DNA of 7,889 nt from Micavibrio_A sp040381535 (GCA_040381535.1 JBEIHF010000043.1:1-7889); one strand, 5' to 3'; numbered from the stretch's first letter, positions 1 through 7,036 are shown. Notes: generated from the letters alone by a model not told the origin. Program-made: numbers and translations.

Positions 1-176
1 ATGCGAATAACCATGCCAAGACAAGCGAGCGGAAATAGAAAAATGCTGGCATCGTAAAGCCCGCCAAAGCCTCTTTGATAGACTTCAACGGTAGGCGTTT
101 TAGCCAGCCACCAACCGGTAACTGCCATGATCGACATAAGTACTATGTAAGCAATAATTTCCTGTTTCGGCCTCAT
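1..176 (-). CDS. N-terminal part of an unrecognised membrane protein, cut by the window edge
   Basis: Starting from ATG 176 the frame stays open for 58 codons to the left edge. The start overlaps the DUF2336 stop by four bases (ATGA), and a weak AGG lies six bases upstream, both of which support a real gene. The visible protein begins MRPKQE, then has a hydrophobic helix at about 7-24 (IIAYIVLMSIMAVTGWWL). A short polar loop (KTPTVEVYQRGFGG) follows, and then a second hydrophobic stretch at about 42-57 (ASIFLFPLACLGMVI). Two membrane helices within 58 residues suggest a small polytopic inner-membrane protein. I do not recognise the family, and its length and function cannot be judged from this window. 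Confidence 0.6.
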   Translation of the reverse strand, partial: MRPKQEIIAYIVLMSIMAVTGWWLAKTPTVEVYQRGFGGLYDASIFLFPLACLGMVIR

Positions 177-1432
177 TCTATACCTATTACATCCAATTGT
201 AGGCGCATGATTTCGGTAGAAATAGGGTAGTCCGTGCCGCCGCGGGGATAGATAAGCTGCGAGGTCGGAATGCGGCCCAAGGTTTGTTGCAATTTGAACG
301 CCAGCCGCGCGGAAAAACCCGCCCGCCAGCATACGGCGCAGATGGATTTTGGCGCGCGGACATCGAACACCTTTTCGACATCGTTCATGGAAGCCTTCGC
401 GCGCAAGGCAAGCGCGGCAATCACAAATTCTCGGTCCTGCATGGCGATGGCGTCTGTGATAACTTCTTCGGTCAGATCGTCTGTGGCATGAAATTTTTGC
501 GCGCGCTCGATAGGGTTAGAACGATCGAAATTCCGACGGCGATCCTCTTCGAAGGCAATACGGCGTTTGATGATCTCGGAAATCTCCTTGATGCTCGCTT
601 CGTCCAGATCGCTACGCTCCAACAATAATTTGCGCACGCTTTTGTCGACATAGGCTGCAAGTTTGCGCGCCATCAAAGGTGGCAATGCTTTGCGCGCCAC
701 GAGCGGTTTGTGCCATTCGGTGTGCTCCTTGGCTCGCTCCACGATATGTTCGAGGAGCTCTTGGGAAATCTGCGCGCCCTGGTTGTTTAAAAGGATGCCG
801 CCCGCAACCATATTGCCCGTGTCGATCACTGCTTGCGAAACGCGGTTCGAAAGCATTTTACGGCTTGCGATGGCTTCAGCGGCCCAGTTGGCAGGATGAG
901 TTTTCAGGATGTCGATCATGTCTTCATCGCCCAGCGCCGCGCAAAATCTTAAAATGGGCTCCGACACTTCGCGTTCCAGATCGCGCGCGAGTTGTGCGGC
1001 GAGTGCGGGCGGCGTTGCGGCATAATCTTTAAGCGTTTCGGCAAGCGCCTTACGGATTTTCAAAACCTCGTCCAGCGCCAGCATACCCAAAGATTGCACG
1101 GCGAAAGCATATAACTGGCTGTATTTTTCTTCCGTCAAGGATGGCAGTATTTTTACAAGCTTGCGCGCGATGGTAAGACGCACATCTTCGTCGCGGTCTT
1201 TGGAGAGCAGTGGGGCGGCCTGCATCGGCGTGGATGGATTACCGGCGGCGGCCTTTCTTACCAGCGGCGAAGGATCCTTCTCGGAAAGATAATAAAGAAT
1301 TTCTTGTGTTGTGCGTTCATTTTTGGCAAGCGCGATGCGGTCTTTCTCCGATCCCTTCTCCGCCAGCGTTTTTTCGTCTGCGAAAAGCATGTTTTTAGAT
1401 TTTACGGAGGTGAGAAAATCCAAAAATCCCAT
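173..1432 (-). CDS. DUF2336-family helical-repeat protein
   Basis: The 419-residue protein has no signal peptide or membrane helix and should be cytoplasmic. Residues 30-92 contain two HEAT-like or leucine-rich-variant repeats: RIALAKNERTTQEILYYLS and LVRKAAAGNPSTPMQAAPLL, then DEDVRLTIARKL. Residues 124-190 (LKIRKALAETLKDYAATP to EAIASRKML) have the core DUF2336 pattern, including arginine-rich Leu/Ala helices and LGDEDMIDIL. A charged helical stretch, possibly coiled, lies at 270-312. The C-terminus (336-387, FVIAALALRAKASMNDVEKVFDVRAPKSICAVCWRAG) matches the family's conserved tail. The family is found chiefly in alphaproteobacteria and has no established biochemical role; repeat scaffolds of this kind usually bind proteins. 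Translation is well supported by GGAGGG six bases upstream. It shares one base with the ATPase gene and four with the next gene, suggesting coupling to both. Confidence 0.82.
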   Translation of the reverse strand: MGFLDFLTSVKSKNMLFADEKTLAEKGSEKDRIALAKNERTTQEILYYLSEKDPSPLVRKAAAGNPSTPMQAAPLLSKDRDEDVRLTIARKLVKILPSLTEEKYSQLYAFAVQSLGMLALDEVLKIRKALAETLKDYAATPPALAAQLARDLEREVSEPILRFCAALGDEDMIDILKTHPANWAAEAIASRKMLSNRVSQAVIDTGNMVAGGILLNNQGAQISQELLEHIVERAKEHTEWHKPLVARKALPPLMARKLAAYVDKSVRKLLLERSDLDEASIKEISEIIKRRIAFEEDRRRNFDRSNPIERAQKFHATDDLTEEVITDAIAMQDREFVIAALALRAKASMNDVEKVFDVRAPKSICAVCWRAGFSARLAFKLQQTLGRIPTSQLIYPRGGTDYPISTEIMRLQLDVIGIE

Positions 1433-2493
1433 TATCTACCCTCCAGATACGAAGAGGACTGCATTTCACGCAGACGTGAAATCGTGCGTTCGAATTCAAA
1501 TTTGTATTTGTCGTCGTGATAGAGTTTTTCCGGCGCGGTTTCGGCCGTAAACAAAACACGCTTGCGGGCATCGTACAAAACATCGACCAGCGTCATCAGG
1601 CGCTTGGTTTCGTTGTTGCGGTCATAGCCCATGCGCGGAATGCCTTCCACGAAGATGGTGTGAAATTGTTTCCCAATGCTTAAAAAATCTTCCGCGCCAT
1701 GGGGTTGTTCACAAAGTTGCTGGAACGTAAAACGTGCCACGCCGTCCGCGGCCTTGACCTTTATATCGCGGCCCTTCACACGAACGATTTTTTCTTCTTC
1801 CGCTGCCCCGCCCGACAATTGATGGAAAAATATATTCATTTTTTCCGTTGTGGCTCGGTTTAAAGGATACAAATAAGTCTCTAGGTTTTGCAGAGCCTCG
1901 GAGCGGTAATCGGTCGGGGAATCGAGATGCACGACTTCCATCCGTTCCTTGACCAGCGAGATAAAAGGCAAAAATCTTTCACGTTGCAAACCGCCCTCGT
2001 AAAGACTGTCCGGCGGCCAGTTGGTCGTGACGACAACGGCAACTCCGTAATCGAACAATTCGGTGAACAAACGCGAAAGAATCATCGCATCCGCCACGTC
2101 CGTCACATGGAATTCATCGAAGCAAAGAACTTGCGTCCCGTCGGCGACATATTTTGCGTAGAGCGGAAGCAAATTGTCCACCGCGCCGCCCGAACGGCGC
2201 GTGTGCAGCCAATCTTGCGTTTCGATCATGAATTCATGGAAATGCACGCGGCGCTTTTTGATGGAAACGGCCAGGCCCTTGTAAAACATATCCATGAGCA
2301 TGGATTTGCCGCGCCCGACACCGCCGTAAATATAAACGCCTTTAGGATTTTTCTTTTTCTTGAACAGCCCGCGTTTGGCGACAAGGTCATCGCGTAGGTG
2401 CTGTAACACACACGCGGCCTTATCCTGCTCCACGTCAGCCGCTATAAGCCCCGATGTGACCTTTTGTTTATAGGAATCATACAGGTTTTGCAT
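1432..2493 (-). CDS. zapE: AFG1/ZapE-family AAA+-like ATPase
   Basis: The family joins bacterial ZapE, which interacts with FtsZ and affects late division in E. coli, and mitochondrial Afg1/LACE1, which acts in inner-membrane protein quality control. The 353-residue length fits. The P-loop is at 57-64 (GGVGRGKS), Walker B at 123-127 (LCFDE) followed by FHVTDVADAMIL, and a sensor-1-like segment at 155-160 (VTTNWP, Asn158). LYEGGLQRERFLPFI (164-178) is a strong family signature whose arginines (171, 173) may serve as finger residues. The C-terminal part contains FTFQQLCEQPHGAEDFLSIG and DVLYDARKRVLFTAE, also typical. AAGG six bases before ATG 2493 supports the start. The gene starts 17 bases inside tatC and ends with TAATG, sharing one base with the next gene. 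In many alphaproteobacteria, as I recall, this gene sits near mdh; here it is fused into the tat operon. The ATPase call is firm; the division role is inferred from family. Confidence 0.93.
   Translation of the reverse strand: MQNLYDSYKQKVTSGLIAADVEQDKAACVLQHLRDDLVAKRGLFKKKKNPKGVYIYGGVGRGKSMLMDMFYKGLAVSIKKRRVHFHEFMIETQDWLHTRRSGGAVDNLLPLYAKYVADGTQVLCFDEFHVTDVADAMILSRLFTELFDYGVAVVVTTNWPPDSLYEGGLQRERFLPFISLVKERMEVVHLDSPTDYRSEALQNLETYLYPLNRATTEKMNIFFHQLSGGAAEEEKIVRVKGRDIKVKAADGVARFTFQQLCEQPHGAEDFLSIGKQFHTIFVEGIPRMGYDRNNETKRLMTLVDVLYDARKRVLFTAETAPEKLYHDDKYKFEFERTISRLREMQSSSYLEGR
1439..1444 (-). promoter_or_regulatory. Strong ribosome binding site of the DUF2336 gene
   Basis: GGAGGG on the minus strand lies six bases before ATG 1432, within the last codons of the ATPase gene. 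It is the best Shine-Dalgarno match I found in the window, suggesting the DUF2336 protein is made at a higher rate per transcript than its neighbours, or independently of upstream translation. Confidence 0.7.
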
Positions 2494-3241
2494 GGCGCAC
2501 CTTTTCTATACGGGACACAAGCAAAATAGAGAACTCGTATAAAAGACAGATCGGAACGGCGAGCGCAAACTGGCTGAACACATCAGGCGGCGTGATAAAG
2601 GCGGCAATGGTGAAAATGATGACGATGGCGTATTTGCGCGTTTCTTTCAGTGTTGCTGCCGTGACCATGCCCGCGCGTGCTAAAAGTGTGAGCAAAACGG
2701 GCAACTGGAAACAAAGGCCGAACGCAAAGATCAGCGTCATGATGAGATCTAGATATTCGCCGACACGGGCTTCGAGCTGGATCGGCAAGATGGTTTCAGC
2801 GCCGCTGCTCTGGAAGCTTAAGAAAAATTTCCACGCGGTCGGAATAATGCCGTAATAAACCAGCGCACCGCCCATAAAAAACAAAACCGGTGTGGCGACC
2901 AGATAAGGAAAAAATACCTTCTTTTCGTTTTTGTACAAACCCGGCGCGACGAACATCAATATTTGGGCAAGGATTATGGGGAAGGTCAGAAAACATCCCG
3001 CGAACAACGCTACGCGCAAATAAGTAAAGAAAGCTTCCGTCAAACCCGTGTAGATCAAACGGTTGGTGGAGCCTTCCCCCATGGCATCCGCCAGCGGCGC
3101 AACAAGAAAAGCATAGATCGGCTCACGCAAAATATAACAAATGACGGTCCCGACGATCATCGCCGCAAACGCCCAAAGTATGCGGCGGCGAAGTTCCGTC
3201 ACATGCGCGGTGAGTGATGCCATTACGGATTCATTCTCCAT
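2477..3241 (-). CDS. tatC: Twin-arginine translocase subunit TatC
   Basis: TatC is the six-helix inner-membrane receptor that binds the twin-arginine motif. The 254-residue length is normal. The cytoplasmic N-terminus carries the signature LTAHVTELRRRIL (10-22), with Glu16 and Arg18 matching signal-binding residues known from E. coli TatC. Hydrophobic helices lie at about 21-41, 75-97, 111-131, 163-190, 202-219 and 222-242. FVAPGLYKNEKK (97-108) contains Glu106, equivalent to the second signal-binding site in the first cytoplasmic loop. ITPPDVFSQ (216-224) is the conserved loop before the last helix. ATG 3241 overlaps tatB by 11 bases but has only a weak ribosome site. Met7 (ATG 3223) is a real alternative, with GGAG 12 bases upstream and the start seven bases past the tatB stop. 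The gene's end overlaps the next gene by 17 bases. Confidence 0.96.
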   Translation of the reverse strand: MENESVMASLTAHVTELRRRILWAFAAMIVGTVICYILREPIYAFLVAPLADAMGEGSTNRLIYTGLTEAFFTYLRVALFAGCFLTFPIILAQILMFVAPGLYKNEKKVFFPYLVATPVLFFMGGALVYYGIIPTAWKFFLSFQSSGAETILPIQLEARVGEYLDLIMTLIFAFGLCFQLPVLLTLLARAGMVTAATLKETRKYAIVIIFTIAAFITPPDVFSQFALAVPICLLYEFSILLVSRIEKVRHAKPV

Positions 3242-3476
3242 CGGCTTTTTTCTCGTCCGTTTTTGGGGCTTCGAAATTCACGCCTTTGCGCAATTCTTCG
3301 ATATCGCCGACTTTCAGGATTTCATCGAATTGCTGGGACATGGCGAATTTCATGTATTGCAGGCGGCGGAAAAACCGCCCGATCTGATACATGATTTTGG
3401 GAATATCCTTCGGCCCGATCACCAGAACGGCGATCAAGACGATCACCAGCAGTTCCGACCAAGCGAAGTCGAACAT
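3231..3476 (-). CDS. tatB: Twin-arginine translocase subunit TatB
   Basis: TatB pairs with TatC in the receptor complex that recognises twin-arginine signal peptides. The 81-residue protein begins MFDFAWSELLVIVLIAVLVIG: one transmembrane helix (about 6-20) with the conserved Glu8, then the Gly21-Pro22 hinge. An amphipathic helix follows (PKIMYQIGRFFRRLQYMKF), then a further helical stretch (FDEILKVGDIEELRKGV) and a charged tail. The FDF start, Glu8 and GP hinge separate TatB from TatA (FG hinge). It is about half the length of E. coli TatB (171 residues), lacking most of the variable C-terminal region. The stop lies 11 bases inside the tatC start as annotated. Confidence 0.95.
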   Translation of the reverse strand: MFDFAWSELLVIVLIAVLVIGPKDIPKIMYQIGRFFRRLQYMKFAMSQQFDEILKVGDIEELRKGVNFEAPKTDEKKADGE

Positions 3477-3478
3477 TG

Positions 3479-3658
3479 TTAGAGGTCTTTCTGTTTGTCT
3501 TCGATCTTCTTGGGCGTAATGTCATCATCAGACATGCCCTTCTTGAAGCTCTTGATGCCTTTGGCGAGATCTTCCATGACGCCAGAGATGCGGCCCCTGC
3601 CAAACAACAGAAACACGACCACCACAACGACCAGAATGTGCCAGATGCTAATACCCAT
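3479..3658 (-). CDS. tatA: Twin-arginine translocase subunit TatA
   Basis: TatA oligomerises with TatBC in the inner membrane to move folded proteins with twin-arginine signals. The protein has only 59 residues. It opens MGISIWHILVVVVVVFLLFG, giving a short transmembrane helix (about 5-18) with the polar His7 near its periplasmic end, then the invariant Phe-Gly hinge (19-20). An amphipathic helix follows at about 24-42 (GVMEDLAKGIKSFKKGM), and the tail is short and charged (DDDITPKKIEDKQKDL). TatA is commonly 60-90 residues, so this one has a very short C-terminal tail but all the essential parts. GAGG about ten bases upstream, within the end of scpB, serves as the ribosome site. Two bases separate its stop from tatB, so the two are surely co-translated. 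Confidence 0.95.
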   Translation of the reverse strand: MGISIWHILVVVVVVFLLFGRGRISGVMEDLAKGIKSFKKGMSDDDITPKKIEDKQKDL

Positions 3659-3663
3659 AGTTC

Positions 3664-4326
3664 TTATTCCTCTTCGTCGTAACCTTCAAATTCATCATCC
3701 TCGGCATCCTTGTGACCCGAGAGAACTTCAGCGGCAGACATATCCGCATTGTCGAACAAATCGCGCGCGTCGGGAACCGTTTCGATGGCGGGGCGTCTGT
3801 CGAGCAAACCTGCCGCTTTCAAATCTTCCAGACCCGGCAGCTCCATAATAGACCCCAGACCGAAATGATCAAGGAACGTCGTGGTCGTCACCCAAGTCAG
3901 CGGGCGGCCCGGCGTTTCGCGGCGTTTGGATGGTTTTACCCATCCCATCTCCAGCAATTGATCGATCGTGCCCTTGTGCGTAGCAACACCGCGGATATTT
4001 TCGATTTCGGCGCGCGTGATCGGCTGGTGATATCCGATAACGGCTAGCGTTTCCAGCGCGGCGCGAGACAGTTTGCGCTCTACATCTTTTTCAATCGTAA
4101 GCGCGGAGACAACCTGCGAAGACGTTCTGAACGCCCACGCACCTCCGACTTCGACGAGTTCTATGCCGCGGTCCGTGTACAGCCCGCGCAATTCCATGAG
4201 CAGAACATTTAAATCCGCATTCGTGGGCAAGCGCTCATGAATCGATTGCGCCGTCAGAGGATCGGATGATGCAAACAGCATCGCCTCTAACACTTTCAAT
4301 TGTTCAGTTTGTTCCGGTGTCATCAT
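3664..4326 (-). CDS. scpB: Segregation and condensation protein ScpB
   Basis: ScpB dimers bind the middle of ScpA and complete the Smc-ScpAB condensin. The 220-residue protein has the two expected winged-helix domains: about 8-85 (KVLEAMLFASSDPLTAQSI onward) and 86-160. The second holds the family signature SRAALETLAVIGYHQPITRAEI (87-108) followed by GRPLTWVTTTTFLDHFGL (140-157). The last 20 residues are strongly acidic (AEDDEFEGYDEEE), a tail often seen in alphaproteobacterial ScpB. The start is uncertain among GTG 4332, ATG 4326 and ATG 4323; ATG 4326 is used because the AGAGAG upstream then lies five bases away. The overlap with scpA is 23 bases with that start. Only five bases separate its stop from tatA, and its last codons (GAAGAGGAATAA) supply the tatA ribosome site. 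Confidence 0.94.
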   Translation of the reverse strand: MMTPEQTEQLKVLEAMLFASSDPLTAQSIHERLPTNADLNVLLMELRGLYTDRGIELVEVGGAWAFRTSSQVVSALTIEKDVERKLSRAALETLAVIGYHQPITRAEIENIRGVATHKGTIDQLLEMGWVKPSKRRETPGRPLTWVTTTTFLDHFGLGSIMELPGLEDLKAAGLLDRRPAIETVPDARDLFDNADMSAAEVLSGHKDAEDDEFEGYDEEE

Positions 4327-5191
4327 CTTCACTCTCTTCTAATGAATCTTTTGGTTCATCCACGATCGGCGCGCGGTTTGCGGTGCGTAAATATATGGGA
4401 CGGAACAAACCGTCCTGACGGATTTCGATTTTGCCTTGTTTTGCAAGCTCCAAGCCTGCGGTAAGCGTGGATGCCAGCGAGGAGCGCATCATCAAAGGAT
4501 CCTTAATATTTTCGGGCAGGAAGCTTTGCAAGGTTGTCCACACCGAGAACGGACCGGACTTGGGAAGATTGCCGAGCATCTTCGCCATACGTTCGATCGC
4601 TTCTTCCATCGTCATCACGTTGAAGACGGGAAGTTCGTAGACCGATGCTTCGGCGCGGCGGCGGATATCGCCGTAAGCTTTCAGCAAATCATAAAGCGTA
4701 TCTTTGTAAGTGGCGTTGTACGAAACGCGCAATCCTTCGGGCGCGCCGCGCGCATGGATGTTGATGCCGAGTTGCGGACGCGCCATCAATTTCTCGGCGG
4801 CTTCGCGCATGGACTCCAAACGGCGTAACTGAAACGCCAAAGCTTCGGCCATCGCCTCGCCTGATGGCTCGCCCGTTTCGTCTTTTTCGCGCGGCAACAG
4901 CAACCGCGATTTCAAATAGGCGAGCCATGCCGCCATGACGAGATATTCGGCGGCGAGATCGAGGCGCAAATCTTTTGCACGTTCGATGAATTCCAGATAC
5001 TGGCGGGCGAGTTGCAAAATGGAGATTTCGCGCAGATCAACCTTTTGGTTGCGCGCCATTTCCAGAAGCACATCAATCGGGCCTTCGTAACCATCGATGT
5101 TGAGGAGCAACGCATCCGCCTCATGACCAGCTTCACCAAGGGTCATGGCTGTAAAATCAGGCGGCGGATCTTCTTCGAACACGGCTTGCAT
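4304..5191 (-). CDS. scpA: Segregation and condensation protein ScpA (kleisin)
   Basis: ScpA is the kleisin that bridges the two heads of the Smc dimer and, with ScpB, forms the SMC condensin acting on origin-proximal DNA. The 295-residue protein has the family's N-terminal region at about 30-100: NIDGYEGPIDVLLEMARNQK, then helices through EYLVMAAWLAYLKSRLLLP, which in known ScpA bind the Smc neck. A middle region (110-210) follows, with the ScpB-binding part. A C-terminal winged helix lies at about 215-268 (FSVWTTLQSFL to GLFRPIYLR), binding the Smc cap. The tail is acidic (LEESEDDD). ATG 5191 is chosen because AGAAGG lies four bases upstream; the in-frame TTG at 5194 is too close to that site, and ATG 5146 lacks a ribosome site. 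The N-terminus overlaps nagZ and the C-terminus overlaps scpB. Confidence 0.95.
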   Translation of the reverse strand: MQAVFEEDPPPDFTAMTLGEAGHEADALLLNIDGYEGPIDVLLEMARNQKVDLREISILQLARQYLEFIERAKDLRLDLAAEYLVMAAWLAYLKSRLLLPREKDETGEPSGEAMAEALAFQLRRLESMREAAEKLMARPQLGINIHARGAPEGLRVSYNATYKDTLYDLLKAYGDIRRRAEASVYELPVFNVMTMEEAIERMAKMLGNLPKSGPFSVWTTLQSFLPENIKDPLMMRSSLASTLTAGLELAKQGKIEIRQDGLFRPIYLRTANRAPIVDEPKDSLEESEDDDTGTN

Positions 5192-6107
5192 CAAACCTTC
5201 TTAAGCTTTCTTCACGCAAAGGCGGACAAGCCTTTGCAATCTCTTCCATTTCATTCAGATGACCCGCGCAATATAGCGCGATATCCATTCCTGCTTCCAG
5301 TGTTTTAGCCACTCTATCCGCAGGGTTGCCGTAGCAGGAAAGAGCGCCCATACAGAGGTCATCCGACACCAAAAGCCCCTGGAATCCGAGGTCTTCGCGG
5401 ATGACCTTGATGACCTTTTTGGACACCGAAGCAGGGTCTTTTTCATCAATGGATTTATAGATGATGTGTGAAACCATACCCCAGATTTCGAGCCCGAATT
5501 TCTGATCGATTACATCATAAAACGGTTTAAAATCAAAGGCTTGTAAATCAGCTAGCGAAGCGTCGACCACAGGAAGGTCATGATGCGAGTCCAGATGAGA
5601 TCTGCCCTGCCCCGGCATGTGTTTAATGACGGGCGTGATGCCGTTTTCGAGGAACACCTGACAGGCCAGAATGCCGAGCGCGGAGACAATAGCGGGGTTG
5701 GAAGAGAAGGCACGGTCGCCGATGGCCTGATGGGTGTTTTCAAATAAAACGTCCAGAACGGGCGCGCAATCCACATCGATTCCCACCGCGACGAGGTCTT
5801 CGGAGATTCCGCGAATTGCCGCGATCAAGGCATCCTTATCATCCATATCGCCGATTTCTTTCATCGACGGGTAATCGCGCCAGTGCGGCGGACGCATGCG
5901 GCGAACCCTCCCGCCTTCCTGATCGATCAGGATGGAACAGTCGCGCCCGACACTGCCACGCAAATCGGCGCAGAGTTTTTTAAGCTGCGGGATATCTTCG
6001 ATATTGCGGGAAAAAAGAATAAAGCCAAAAGGTTGAAACGCGGCGAAGAATTTCTTCTCGTCATCCGAGAGTTCTTTCGCCGCGCAGGATAAAATTACGG
6101 GTTTCAT
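5157..6107 (-). CDS. nagZ: Beta-N-acetylhexosaminidase NagZ (glycoside hydrolase family 3)
   Basis: NagZ removes GlcNAc from GlcNAc-1,6-anhydroMurNAc peptides in the cytoplasm during peptidoglycan recycling; in bacteria with inducible AmpC the products can signal to beta-lactamase genes. The 316-residue length fits single-domain NagZ. Visible motifs, in order: IDQEGGRVRR (61-70) on the barrel; KHMPGQG (162-168); DSHHDLP (173-179), whose Asp173 and His175 are the Asp-His acid/base pair typical of this family; and VSDDLCMGA (247-255), in which Asp249 should be the nucleophile. Gln167 stands where most relatives have His (KHxPGHG). There is no signal peptide, as expected. The start ATG overlaps the SPOR gene's stop (ATGA) and has AGGGA just upstream. 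The end runs 35 bases into scpA, so the basic C-terminal tail (SRVRRRSAA) is encoded by bases that also encode the start of ScpA. Confidence 0.96.
   Translation of the reverse strand: MKPVILSCAAKELSDDEKKFFAAFQPFGFILFSRNIEDIPQLKKLCADLRGSVGRDCSILIDQEGGRVRRMRPPHWRDYPSMKEIGDMDDKDALIAAIRGISEDLVAVGIDVDCAPVLDVLFENTHQAIGDRAFSSNPAIVSALGILACQVFLENGITPVIKHMPGQGRSHLDSHHDLPVVDASLADLQAFDFKPFYDVIDQKFGLEIWGMVSHIIYKSIDEKDPASVSKKVIKVIREDLGFQGLLVSDDLCMGALSCYGNPADRVAKTLEAGMDIALYCAGHLNEMEEIAKACPPLREESLRRFDASRVRRRSAA
5196..5201 (-). promoter_or_regulatory. Ribosome binding site deciding the scpA start
   Basis: AGAAGG on the minus strand, inside the nagZ coding sequence, is followed after four bases (TTTG) by ATG 5191. 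It favours that ATG over TTG 5194, which would leave one base of spacing, and over ATG 5146, which has no such site. It implies that scpA translation starts before nagZ translation ends. Confidence 0.6.
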
Positions 6108-7036
6108 TTCCCTGCGACGAGGCAGGAACCGCCCTTAGTTTTGATTTCATTGCAGATGCGCGTGGCATCGGCTTTGGACATCGGGCCCGCCTGAATGCGG
6201 TGGAAGATGCCTTTTGCGCCAAGATCTGCTTCCTGCGTGCGGTATTCAACGCCGGAAAGGCTCGAATATTTCGCCTGCAGTTTTTTGTATTCGCCAGCGG
6301 CGCCCACCGTGGATTTCACAGATGCGAGTTGGACATAAGAGTTACCGGAAGCAATGGCCTTGGGTGCGGTCGTACCGGCCGCAGACTCTATCTTGGCGGC
6401 ATGGTCTGCAACAGGCGCCGGTTCTTTCATTGCATCCTTGAATGCCTCAGGAACCGTTGCGGCTGCGGTTTTTTGCGATGCACTGGCATCTTCGGTCGTG
6501 CCTATCGCTTCTTTGACAAGAGCTTCATTCGAAGGAGGTTCGACGGCTTCCACTTTCGCCAGCGTGTCTTCGACTTCGCCGCCGGATTTATTGTCGACCG
6601 TGATCAGTGCGGGTTCTTCTAAAGGAACGGGCGCGCCGCCCGGCTGATCGCCTTCGGTGTTCAAGCCTGCAAAGGCTTGGGATTTGTTGAGCGGTTCTTC
6701 CGTCCCTTCATCGGCGAGGATGTTTTCCGTACCTTCGGGTTTTTGACCATCGACAGACGAGAACACCGTGGAGTCACGGTAGGGAATTTCCATGCCGCCC
6801 GGATTGTCGGGCGCAGTTTTATAATCGGTGGCGGCGGCGCGCACGATCGGTATGCTCTCCGAAGCATCGTCTTGACTGTCAGGATAGCTGCCCCACACGA
6901 TCGCCCCCAAAAGGATGACCGCAGCAGACACCGAAACGATCGCGAATTCGCGCTTGCGGTTGGAGATAATATTCAGGACCTGATCGAAAAACCCGTCAGA
7001 ATCCCCTTCGTCAAAATCATCATATTTTTTAGCCAT
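6104..7036 (-). CDS. Membrane-anchored SPOR-domain protein
   Basis: The 310-residue protein has three parts. Residues 1-30 are an acidic then basic cytoplasmic tail (KKYDDFDEGDSDG, then NRKRE). Residues 31-49 form one hydrophobic helix, so the rest should be periplasmic. Residues 50-230 are a low-complexity linker rich in Ala, Pro, Glu and Thr. Residues 232-308 are a SPOR domain, starting SYVQLASV and carrying HRIQAGPMSKADATRIC and GGSCLV. SPOR domains bind glycan strands stripped of stem peptides and so gather at the division septum; this is known for the family and inferred here. Residues 77-91 (DNPGGMEIPYRDSTVF region) match a motif I associate with SPOR proteins encoded beside nagZ and scpA in alphaproteobacteria. 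The stop overlaps the nagZ start by four bases (ATGA), so the two are probably coupled. The start at 7036 has no strong ribosome site but fits the expected architecture. Confidence 0.9.
   Translation of the reverse strand: MAKKYDDFDEGDSDGFFDQVLNIISNRKREFAIVSVSAAVILLGAIVWGSYPDSQDDASESIPIVRAAATDYKTAPDNPGGMEIPYRDSTVFSSVDGQKPEGTENILADEGTEEPLNKSQAFAGLNTEGDQPGGAPVPLEEPALITVDNKSGGEVEDTLAKVEAVEPPSNEALVKEAIGTTEDASASQKTAAATVPEAFKDAMKEPAPVADHAAKIESAAGTTAPKAIASGNSYVQLASVKSTVGAAGEYKKLQAKYSSLSGVEYRTQEADLGAKGIFHRIQAGPMSKADATRICNEIKTKGGSCLVAGK

Noticed and set aside
284..628. Plus-strand open frame of 114 codons opposite the DUF2336 gene.
   Set aside because: Shadow of the DUF2336 gene, with no domain support or proper gene context.
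1888..2397. Plus-strand open frame of 169 codons antisense to the ATPase gene.
   Set aside because: It is entirely within a strongly supported gene, shows no recognisable family, and similar long antisense frames occur opposite other genes here because of codon bias.
3322..3627. Minus-strand frame of 101 codons overlapping tatA and tatB.
   Set aside because: It is out of frame with tatA and tatB, which have unmistakable family features and account for the region.
6796..6813. Perfect inverted repeat CGCCCG-gattgt-CGGGCG followed on the plus strand by CAGTTTT, resembling a small terminator.
   Set aside because: It lies inside the SPOR gene at its conserved NPGGM codons, no plus-strand gene ends there, and the T-run is short. 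Chance from GC-rich Pro/Gly codons explains it.
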